Positions 54,984 to 64,000 of a stretch of 64,000 bases of DNA are shown here, in pieces. Location of the stretch: positions 80,310,085 to 80,374,084 of the forward strand of contig CM051458.1 of the NCBI GenBank assembly GCA_028274465.1, written 5' to 3'. The notes under the pieces were generated by a model. The model made no database searches. It saw nothing but the letters and a program-made list of their open reading frames with translations, and had not been told where the DNA came from. Origin of the DNA: Plantago ovata (Eukaryota > Streptophyta > Magnoliopsida > Lamiales > Plantaginaceae). Each line of letters opens with the position of its first letter. Position 1 is the stretch's first letter. The position numbers and the translations under genes are program-made.

Positions 54984-56319
54984 AAAATAACATATAAAAC
55001 CTGCATGTTCTCTACATGGGCTTTTAGGGGATGTCATGACTCATGAGGGGTTGTGTTGTGACAGTGAACAACTGCAGTATAATAAATTCACGGTTCCTGC
55101 ATCTAGACATCAACTTTGCGTCATGTATCACTGAAGATTTATATGCTAGGCCACACCGATATGAATAATGTATGTGGCGTTAGGGGTAGAGGCAATGCTA
55201 CCATGGTAGGCTAGGTGTATCATTCTTCAGTATATGACAATTATTTATTGCTTCATGGTATGCTGGTAGTATCATATTTCCTTCTCTATAGTTCAATTGA
55301 TATAGAGAAGTACGAAGTGGACTCCTCGTTGATGAGAAACTGGATGGGTCTCTTCGGTCCACTGTTGCTTTAGGTATAAATGGATCGTTCTAGTTTTAGA
55401 ATGAAGAAAGAAGGCCGAATTGGATCAAAGAATATGTTGGACGAGATTGCAAACAAAAGCTCAACCAAAGTCCAAGGAAGAAGCCCATACAAGCCCAAGT
55501 CAAGAGCAATCAAAGTCCATCAAGAAGCCATCGATCGCACGGGCCAACCGACTTATTAGACTGACTTTGAAGAGAGCATGGCGATCGCCACATCTGAGTC
55601 ATTGATCACCTTCGAGTTTTGGATTTCGATTTTGATAAGGAATTGGAATTATGGGCGATTTTCATACTATATAAAGGGGTCATGATTAGAGCCCCATTAA
55701 CATATCTTTCATATCTCTCTCAATAGAGAGCACATAAATCCAACCCCAAAAACCAATACAACCTTCCTTCATACATCTCACATAAGAAAATATGATCAGA
55801 ATTACCATTAGGTTAAGCAACTGAATTTCAAAATTGAAAATTGAATCGGTGGTTCGTTGATTTTCTTTTCACTGCTTTTTACTAGAGCCTCTTATAACAT
55901 CTTGTTTTGAATTACTTGTATTATCAAATAGAATAGGAGAAAATTAGGGAGCTCTTCTCCTTTTTTGGTGGATCAATTTACTATCTCTGGACTCCGATGA
56001 CTCTTATAAGAAGAATATTTCTCATCATCGGGTGAAATTTGTTTCCCTATCTGATTCTCATGACGATTAAACCCTCTCTCAAGAAGACTTTGGAATCAAT
56101 ACAGATACTTTATCGTTTTAAATATTTTTGTGTATTTGAGTGGCTGAGCAACAAACTGTTTATGATTGCCGGCCCAAATCTTTAAATCTTATCCTAACAG
56201 GTTCTTCTAAATTCCGTAATTTGTATTTTTTAGTATAATTTTAATTTGTTAATTATTTTTTATATGATTTGAAAGTAATATAAGATTAAATTAAACATAA
56301 AATAAATCAAAACTTCATC
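54984..56319. other. Intergenic DNA with no recognised gene
   Basis: Moderately AT-rich. A 61-codon plus-strand frame (55420-55605) is basic and low in complexity, with no known domain. TATATAAAGGGG at about 55668 followed by a leader-like stretch could be an LTR promoter, but no element ends were found. Confidence 0.3.
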
Positions 56320-56336
56320 AAATGGGACGTTGGTCA
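56320..56336. repeat. Target-site duplication, left copy, of the LINE
   Basis: AAATGGGACGTTGGTCA, identical to 59644-59660. Confidence 0.93.
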
Positions 56337-59300
56337 CTTTGAAAGAAATAGATAAGGAAATAGATAAATGTAATCAATTTTCGGAAACTATTTATCAAAA
56401 AATCCCTTCTGACCCTGCTATGTTTCGACCTGTGTATAATAATTTAGTTAATTATGTTAACAGGCTAAGAACACAAAGACATTCTTATTGGGTTCAGAGA
56501 GCAAAGTAAAACTGGATTAAACAAGGTGATGCCAATACAAGTTATTTCCATGCCTTTGCTACACAAAGGCAAAGAAATAACTTCGTACATGGCATTAGGA
56601 ACATTAATGGCAATTGGGTAACTGAAATGGGAGACATTCTTGCTAGCTTTAAGGATTTCTTCAGCCAGCAAGCATGTCAATCATCTTCGGTAATTCCTGA
56701 ATTGTCCCACATTACTGTTCCCACTTTGTCTGATCAATGTCGATTTGAGTTATTAAAAAAGCCAATCACTGATGAGGAAATTTGGAGAGCGGTTCAGTCC
56801 ATAGGACCTTCAAAGGCTCCAGGGCCTGATGGATTAACAGCTCACTTTTTTCAAAGTTATTGGCCTCAAGTTAAAGCTTTAGTAACTCAGTTTGTGAAAC
56901 TTTTCTTTTATGAGGGGTACTTAGATCCTAGAATGAATGAGACTCATGTGGTACTAATAGCAAAGAAAGATGAGCCGCAGGAACCAGGCCACTATAGGCC
57001 TATTAGCTTATGCAATGTTTCTTATAAAATCATTACAAAGCTAATGGTCAATAGAATTAGGCCTTTCTTGGACTCCTTGATTTCTCCTTTCCAGAATGCA
57101 TTTGTGCCAAAGAGATGCATAGGTGACAACATCATGATTGCTCATGAATTAATACACACTCTACTTAAAAAGAAAAAAGGAAGAAGACATTTCATGGCAC
57201 TCAAGCTGGATATTGCTAATGCCTATGATAGGCTAGAGTGGTCTTTTCTGGAAGCAACTCTTGCAAAATTTGGCTTTCCAATGGTTTGGATTCAGAGGAT
57301 TATGACATGTGTTTCTTCTTGTTCTTTTAGAGTTAAAGTGAATGGGTACTTGTCAGAATCTTGGTAGCCTAAGAGAGGATTGAGACAAGGTGATCCCTTG
57401 TCTCCATACCTTTTTATTCTCTGCCAAGAGATGTTGGTACACTCTGTGATGTTGTCAGTTCAAAATAGGGAACTTGGATGCCTTCTAGCTCATAAGAATG
57501 TACCTAAGATACCTATTTCATGCTTTGCAGATGACTGCATGGTCTTTTGTAGGACTGACAACACTTCTATTCAAACTCTCATGCATATTCTGGAAAGATA
57601 TGAAGTGATGGCTGGCCAAAGCATTTGTTGGGAAAAGTCAAGGGTCATTTTCTCCCCTAATACACATGTGCATAAAAAGAATAATCTTTTAAGTAAATTA
57701 GGAGTCACTCAAAACAAACCTCGGGATAAATACTTAGGCATCCCTTTCATTTTTGGTAGAAATAAAAATCAATTTTTTTTAACTCAATGGTTGATAAAGT
57801 GTTGGCTAGAATAGATGTGTGGTACAATCAGTTTCTTTCTTATGCTGGTAGGTTGGTTTTAATCCAAAGTGTGACTTCTGCTATGCCTAGTTATCACATG
57901 TCTGTTTTAAATATCCCTCAATCCATAATTGATAGAATAGATAATATAAATAGGCAGTTTTTGTGGAGTCGAACAAAGAACAGGAAAGTCAGGCCTAAAG
58001 TAAAATGGAGTTTAGTTAATACTCCAAAGAAGCATGGATGATTAGGCATAAGGAATTTAGGAGTACTAAATGAAGCCTTCCAATTTAAGCTTCTCTGGAA
58101 GTTATTAACTCAAACACATTCTTTGTGGGCTACATTGTATAAGAGTAAGTATTTCTATACCAGTACTTTGTGGAATGCTACTTCTAATTCTGGTTATAGC
58201 TGGTTTTGGAAAGGTCTAATGAAACATAGGGACAAATTTAAAGGACAAATTGCTTGGCGTCTTGGTTCAGGTGAGCATATTTCATTTTGGTTTGATATTT
58301 GGTGTGGTGAGGTGCCTTTAGCTCAAATCACAAGTAACATTCCTGATCACTTAGTTTCTCTTACTGTAAAGGATGTTCTCACTGAATATCATACTTGGAA
58401 TATGCAATTGCTGAATTCTATAGTATCCCATGATATAATTTTGCAAATTCAGGGAACTCCATTGCCTATCTTAGAATAGCAGGATCAAATACAATGGAAA
58501 GGTAGTATGAATGGGATTTTCACTGTGAAAAGTGCATATTTGTCCTTAATACAACATGTAGTGTGCTTACCATCATGGCCTTGGGGACGGATTTGGCAGC
58601 TTAATCTCTCTCCCAGGCAAAAGTTTTTTACTTGGCTTGCTGCTCATGATCGAATACCTACCAAGTTTTCTTTATGGAAGCATGATATTTTAGATAATTC
58701 CACCTGTGAACTTTTTAGACAAGCAGTTGAGACTTCAGTGCATATCTTTTTTAATTGCCCTGCTTTTGCTTGGTTCCGAACATGTTTTATGCCACCTCTA
58801 CAATTACACAATGTTGCAGGTTTTGTTCAAGTGTTCTTCTCTTTCCAAATTAATTCCTTGGCTCAGCTTAAATTTGTAATAACATGTTGGGTGATTTGGA
58901 AATATAGACATATGGCTATTTTTCAACAAACTTCATTCACCCAAGCAAACATGCTATCGGTGGCAAACTCTTTTCTTCATCAACTACCAGCACAACCTGA
59001 GGATGATACCTTCCTTTTTCATTACAAATACATCCCATCACCACCAAATGTTTACTGTTTGTTCACTGATGTGTCGGTTCTGAATGATTCTGGGGATGCT
59101 GGTATCGGTTTTGCTATTGTCAGTCCTCAGGGACAATTTATCCAAGCTAAAGCTGAGTATATAGGGCACTGTAATAACCATGTAGCTGAACTATGGGCCA
59201 TTAGAGCTGGACTTATGGCTGTTACATGCCTTAATTAATATTTCCTCAGTTGTTATTAAAAGTGATTCTCAATATGCTCTTTCTGTTCTTTGCAGGCAAG

Positions 59301-59643
59301 TGGCTCTTCCACGAGCGGCTTGGACACTCTCGACTGATATCCTAGGCATGAAATCAAATTTTGGGCAATCTACTTTCAAAGCATCTATCGAGAAGGGAAT
59401 ACATCAGCTGATCTCTTATCAAAGATTGCAAGCGGTAGATTACGACACGAAGTAGTGGCACATCACGCAGCTACTCAGCAGCATCAAATTAGTAGCTGGA
59501 CTTGGGACGTTTTGCCGACTTGGCTTTCTACTTGTTTTGTATCAGATATATCCAGGGTGACCTCCCGACGTGTGAGAAAGGCCCTTGATCAAGCCTTGTA
59601 CCGCCTTTAAAAAGGAATAAAACTACTACTTCGTAAAAAAAAA
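56337..59643 (+). mobile_element. L1-type LINE, 5'-truncated, 3.3 kb, with poly(A) tail
   Basis: The element starts inside the ORF2 protein before the RT domain, so ORF1 and the endonuclease are missing. It runs through RT, the zinc-binding region and RNase H, and ends with AATAAAACTACTACTTCGT plus a poly(A) run. A perfect 17-bp duplication flanks it (56320-56336, 59644-59660). 5' truncation, an A tail and a long duplication are the hallmarks of target-primed insertion. Confidence 0.96.
56460..59460 (+). pseudogene. LINE ORF2 protein (RT, zinc-binding region, RNase H), several stops and shifts
   Basis: RT blocks include IGPSKAPGPDGLTAHFFQ, GHYRPISLCNVSYKIITKL, SPFQNAFVPKRCIGDN, ALKLDIANAYDRLEW, RGLRQGDPLSPYLFILC and the catalytic CFADDCMVFC (near 57520-57550). 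The zf-RVT region follows (SPRQKFFTWLAAHDRIPTK, VHIFFNCPAFAWF). RNase H begins YCLFTDVSVLNDSGDAGIGF (59053 on). Breaks: TAG at 57365 after LSESW, a frame change in a T run near 57775, TGA near 58039, TAG at 58477 and TAA near 59236. The protein is dead, although the element's flanks are still perfect. Confidence 0.95.
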
Positions 59644-59660
59644 AAATGGGACGTTGGTCA
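59644..59660. repeat. Target-site duplication, right copy, of the LINE
   Basis: Same 17 bp as 56320-56336, directly after the poly(A) tail. Confidence 0.93.
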
Positions 59661-59961
59661 TAGATGAAAGGTGAAAGGAGTAATATTACAAGTGGTGAGT
59701 TTGTCTTTTATTTAATTATTTTTATATAATACTAGATTATTATTAGGAAGTCGGCTACATGAAGATAATAAATAGAATAAATTCTAGAATTAGGAAGATT
59801 CAAGGTATATATATGCAGCCAGCTCGTTATTAGAGTTGGGTCTATAATTATATCTTAAAAATTCTTCTAAGGTGATAAGGTTATCAATTTATATATGTGT
59901 TAATTATAGCTCTCACAAGTAATGTGTGATATTCTAACACGCCCTCACGAGTAGGCCGCGA

Positions 59962-60130
59962 TCTTTTTTTTTTTAAACATAAATATTACAACTACTCCAA
60001 CACTACTACTAAACAACATTCTAAACCACCTTATATCTCTACATCCTAAACCACATTATGTCTCCGCTGGGTATCGAACCATGCACCTCTCCTTTCACCA
60101 TCTCAATTCCCTTCCACTGGACCACCTTAT
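59962..60130 (-). mobile_element. tRNA-derived SINE, copy B (same family as 52000-52178)
   Basis: On the minus strand it starts GGTGGTCCAGTGGAAGGGAA (A box-like TGGTCCAGTGG). It carries the B box GGTTCGATACC and the shared tail blocks ATAAGGTGGTTTAGAATGTTG and AGTAGTAGTGTTGGAGTAGT, and ends in an A run. The head is better preserved than in copy A. A clear target duplication was not found. Confidence 0.82.
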
Positions 60131-60248
60131 AATCTTTATAGTTAGCACCTCTTATCGAATTATTTTTCTTTATTATATACTCCTACTATTAAAGAAATGA
60201 ACTTGTATGGGTGAACTTTGACTATAAATTATTTTTAAACTAAACTTT

Positions 60249-60250
<2 letters not shown>

Positions 60251-60331
<81 letters not shown>
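60251..60331. repeat. (TA)n microsatellite
   Basis: About 80 bp of TA dinucleotides. Confidence 0.95.
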
Positions 60332-60336
<5 letters not shown>

Positions 60337-60535
60337 AATTAAATTAGACTATGAAATATATGTAATTTAATTTTATTATATTTTTTGATATAACTTAATA
60401 TTTATGTGTTATCAAAGTATATATAAAATCAAATCAATTACTAGCACTAGAATTCATAGATATAAACTATGTAAAATATAATTTTATTAGTATATATATT
60501 TATTTATATAAAAAACCATACATATGGGTTGAAAC

Positions 60536-60537
<2 letters not shown>

Positions 60538-60582
<45 letters not shown>
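60538..60582. repeat. (AAT)n microsatellite, first tract
   Basis: Fifteen AAT-type triplets. Confidence 0.95.
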
Positions 60583-60583
<1 letters not shown>

Positions 60584-60681
60584 TTGGGAGCACAAATTGT
60601 CTCTCGACTCCCTTTCAATTTTGTGTGTTAATAAAATTTTAATTATAATTAAAAAAATAATAATAAAAAAAAATAAAATAA

Positions 60682-60748
<67 letters not shown>
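60682..60748. repeat. (AAT)n microsatellite, second tract
   Basis: About twenty-two AAT triplets after an A-rich lead-in. Confidence 0.95.
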
Positions 60749-60774
60749 TTATTAAAAATTAAAAAATCTAAATA

Positions 60775-60915
60775 AATTTAATGAGCATGAACTGAATTTA
60801 ATGAAGCTGAACTGAACTGAACTGAACTGAATTTAATGAAGCTGAACTGAACTGACTGAACTTAACGAGGCTCAACTGAACTGAACTTAACGAGCCTGAA
60901 CTGAACTGAACTTAA
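60775..60915. repeat. (CTGAA)n-rich repeat
   Basis: Alternating GAACTGAACTGAA and TTTAATGAAGCTGAACTG words, similar to those at 27245-27440 and 28625-28755. Confidence 0.85.
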
Positions 60916-62563
60916 AATAATCAATTTTCAGACGAAGATATCACACCTTTAGTTTTGTTGATATTTAACATCGATTGGTTTTGTGTGGTCTATGGTTGGT
61001 TTTTCTCATTTCATGGACTCCGTCATCCGTCAGTTTCTTGGTAAAGTCGAAGGTTGGGACTCTTAAGCTAAGCAGGCTGAAGCCTTTGCGCTCTGTTCTT
61101 GCACTATCATGGGGTGCTGTAGTATTCTCCCAACTGGTAGTTTCTAGTGGTGTTGGCTAGGACTTTCTTTGGTCTAGATTGATACTCCTAATGCATTTCT
61201 TATGCTCCTTTTTATTTTAATGGAATGAAAGCTTTACCGTTTATTAAAATTGTAAGGAAACATGAGAACTTGGATTGTATTGATGAAGATGTTGATTGCG
61301 GCTCGAGGAAGAAACAGAGCAACATACATGCTCTTATATAGGCTCCAAATTGTTGCCCTAGCTAGATGTAAAATCGAAATACATATTGTGTGATTGCTTA
61401 TTGTCCTTTCTATTTCATTTTCCCTCATCTAATTGGATAATTTCATCTCTGAATAAGACGAATTTGGTGAGGATAGAATTGATGAGTTGTGAACCCTAAA
61501 TGTACTAATTTCGTACAATTCTTGATCTGGTGTGGCTCAATTCCGTGTTCCCTCAGTTCAAATTCTCCAGTCTTTGCTTCTTGGATGCTTGCACACGACC
61601 TGAGTACGCAGATTGGGACGTCTTAAACTTGCCTGAATTCTTTCTGGTCGAACTTGTTCATCACAACTCTGTTTCCTCTTTGATGAAGCTAGCTTGGTTC
61701 CTGTTCCTTCCAATGCCTGCAGCTCATCATGATTTCTAACACCCTTTAAAAAAAAAAAAAATGTATGAGGATTCCTTTGGATTTGAAAGCACGGTTCAAG
61801 CTAGGTGATTTCTGCATGACTAGTTTTTTTACTTACATTTTACACGCAACTATTATGCCAAATTTAGTAAAAAAAATTTGAAATTTCGGTTGACTAACAA
61901 ACAAAATAATATGGTGAGTTTCACATTTCTTCTTCTGTTTTTCTCTCGATCAGGGCGGACCCAAGATTTAGAACTAGGGAGCGAAATTATACATACATGA
62001 TTTTTCGAAAGTTTTTTTGGGATGGGGGGTTCCAAAACTTGAAAAATCATATATATTACCTATAAAAACTTGAAAAATTAATTGTAAATACTACATATAA
62101 TTAGTAATTTATTATATTATCAATATAATTAATTGTATATTTTTTCTTCAATTACTTCGATATTTTCGACCTTAAATCACCCGGCCCCACCCTAATATTA
62201 GAATCCAATAGTGTAACTTTAACCAAATTAAAAGTTTGAGTGAAGTCGTGAGAGATTAATTTAATCAAATAATTTTATTCTCCTACTAGCTCCCTTTTAT
62301 TTTAAAAATAAATTGCATTCTAGATATTGTAAAAAAGTTAGAATTGATATCTATTTTTAGTTAGAGGGGAGTACTTAGTTTAATGTTAATCGACGTGTGC
62401 ATGAGTATATAGTAGTATACAATAGTTTTATGCATTTGTGGAGCAATTAACAGAAGAAATTGACTACAAGAGAAAGATTTACTCAATGCAATTAAAAGGG
62501 AATAGATTGTGTCCCATGCACGTACAATAATCACATAAAAATAAAAGTCACCTAGATCAGTAA
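60916..62563. other. Intergenic DNA, possible LINE tail
   Basis: At 61195-61260 a TTTTTATTTTAATGGAATGAA stretch followed by an A-rich end resembles LINE 3' ends. The frame before it (about 60950-61160) has no clear domain. A 69-codon plus-strand frame at 61530-61739 is not recognised. The remainder is AT-rich 3' flank of copy 3. Confidence 0.3.
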
Positions 62564-63588
62564 TCAATTTTCAGTCTTCTCAGTAGTTATTTGAACAAAA
62601 AAAGAAGCATAAACCGCCGTGATCACATACACAATAAGCCCAGACCCCACCAAGACCGCCAGCGCCACCAGCCCATAAACCGGCCCACCACCGCAGGAGA
62701 ACACCCCCAACTTCACCTGAATAAAATCCGCAATGGAAAGCATCAAGAATAAACAACCTAAAACCGATCCGATCGCAGATGCAAACATCCCGTACTTGAG
62801 CAAATCCGGGTCTATGTCAGCTTTAAGTGCCTCGTTGGGGTCCATGTTGTTCAAGAGGTTGATTGCCAGCTTCATGCTTTGAGCTATAAGGGACGAGAAG
62901 AGGAAGAAGCTGAAGGAGATGACTTCGAACACTATGAGACGACGGACGGTCCCCTGGCTGGCATGGCATTCGGGTCGGGTGGCCGCAGTTGCATTTTGTG
63001 GGATTGTGAGGGAGAAACCGATGAATATGGCCATTGTGAAAAGGGAGTTTACGTTAACTATTCCGTCTAGGGCGGTTACGTGGATGCTCGTTTTTAGAGG
63101 TGGGGTGGTGGTGGCAACGGCGGCAGGTGTTGCTGCTGTGGTTGTGTCGGACTTTTTATTCGTCGAAATGGCCTTTTGCATTTCCATTCTGCGCGGTACG
63201 TAAAAGATTTAACAATTATTAGTTAGGCGTTTCCAAGTTTTAATTGTTTTTTAGTACAATTCAGATTAATCCGTAGCGAAACAAACTCTAAAATGTACAA
63301 CAAAAATTTTAAGTGGCAAAATTATGCAGATAATTTTATGTAGAGATTGATCAAAGTTGCAAATTAAATTATGCAGATAATTAAACAAGTCAAATTAAAT
63401 CAACTATCTTTTTTCATTAAAAAAAAAACCAAAAACCTATAACTAATTAATTTATAAAATAAGTTATGTTATGAGTTACATATATACATATTTTGATATT
63501 GAGCAGATAATAACTTAGTAAAGATATGAGATTTAGAAGAATACCCGTCCACTGTAGGAGAATCGATAGAGAGGCTCTTCTTATTCAT
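62564..63588 (-). CDS. Four-helix membrane protein, copy 3, 222 aa, intact
   Basis: Exon 1 (63545-63588) encodes MNKKSLSIDSPTVD. Exon 2 (62564-63188) starts in phase 2 and continues MEMQKAISTNKKS. The Thr/Ala/Val-rich N-terminal segment is longer than in copy 2. The family core SIHVTALDGIVNVNSLFTMA, the four hydrophobic segments, the NNMDPNEALKAD loop and GVFSCGGGPVYG are all kept. The C-terminus is FFVQITTEKTEN. Exon 1 is nearly identical to that of copy 2 (KSLSID-PTV), which shows descent from one ancestor with the same gene structure. Composition of exon 2 is more GC-rich than its flanks. Function unknown; a role at a cell membrane is inferred from the helices. Confidence 0.86.
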
Positions 63589-63657
63589 ATTGCCAGCCGG
63601 GTTTTGAATTTGTTTAAATGTTGTTAGCTAGTGATATTTTGGGGAATGGTTATATTA

Positions 63658-63667
63658 CTTTTATATA
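63658..63667 (-). promoter_or_regulatory. TATA box of membrane-protein copy 3
   Basis: TATATAAAAG on the minus strand, about 70 bp upstream of ATG 63588. Confidence 0.65.
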
Positions 63668-63669
63668 TA

Positions 63670-64000
63670 CAGGGGTTGATCCAATTGCTTTATATCTGCA
63701 AGTGGTAAGCAACAATGGTTATTCAATAAGACTGGAGGCCAGTTTTATCATTAGAATATTTAAATATCGCTAGCTATTATTGGCCACCAAGAAAGAAGAG
63801 GACACTATCTGCTTTGCTGGAACTCATACTAATCCTATCAACTCTTGTCATATTTTCTTTTAATGTTTGGTCTTCGTGATAAGTAAAATTGGAACTAAAA
63901 AAACCTAAAATAATAATAAAATAATAATAAGTAAAATTGTAAAATTACAATTAAACACTAGTGTACGTGTAACGACATGATTCACTAATGGGCCGAGACC
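63670..64000. other. Upstream DNA of copy 3 to the window edge
   Basis: AT-rich promoter-side sequence. No other feature seen. Confidence 0.4.

Noticed and set aside
61530-61739. 69-codon plus-strand frame as a gene
   Set aside because: No recognised domain, no promoter and no homologous pattern; left unassigned.

Overview
The window looks like nuclear DNA of a core eudicot plant. Genes are intron-containing with GT-AG junctions, intergenic DNA is AT-rich with long (TA)n and (AAT)n tracts, and much of the rest is plant transposons (Ty1-copia, L1-type LINE, CACTA, Stowaway-like MITE, tRNA-derived SINEs) plus an endogenous plant pararetrovirus. An asterid is plausible, but nothing here fixes the family or species.

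Layout. 1-676 (-): 5' half of GDP-mannose pyrophosphorylase, running off the left edge. 1.3-10 kb: repeats and MITE-like DNA, a broken unrecognised ORF, a copia gag scrap, a degenerate tandem-repeat field and a duplicated leader-like sequence. 10410-10874 (+): an intact four-EF-hand calmodulin-like gene. 11285-13560 (-): a short FAR1-type zinc-finger gene. 14.3-18.7 kb: a Stowaway-like MITE and three repeat fields. 19390-20211 (+): an F-box exon, followed 49 bp later by a 5'-truncated, decayed copia element (20261-24791). 26059-26531 (-): a second FAR1-related locus that has lost the DNA-binding region. 28877-33144: nested CACTA-type DNA, ending just before the sterol isomerase gene HYD1 (+, coding 34571-36097). 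36786-40623 (-): a PRCC-like nuclear protein gene whose intron carries a LINE scrap and a MITE.

41049-47495 (-) is the most striking part. It is an almost genome-length endogenous caulimovirid lying inside an AT microsatellite. It has three long ORFs: movement protein/protease, reverse transcriptase/RNase H, and a protein of unknown function. A tRNA-Met primer site, a TATA box, a poly(A) signal and a ~43-bp terminal repeat are also visible. 48.3-63.6 kb holds three same-strand copies of a small four-helix membrane protein gene. Two are intact and one is broken by two frameshifts. Between copies 2 and 3 lie two SINE families, LTR-like noncoding DNA and a 5'-truncated LINE with a perfect 17-bp target-site duplication.

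The host genes do not form a pathway cluster: GDP-mannose/ascorbate supply, calcium sensing, light-signalling-type transcription factors, sterol synthesis and RNA-processing-type nuclear protein are unrelated neighbours. The membrane-protein array is the only local gene family expansion. The FAR1-related pair 14 kb apart is a second, diverged duplication.
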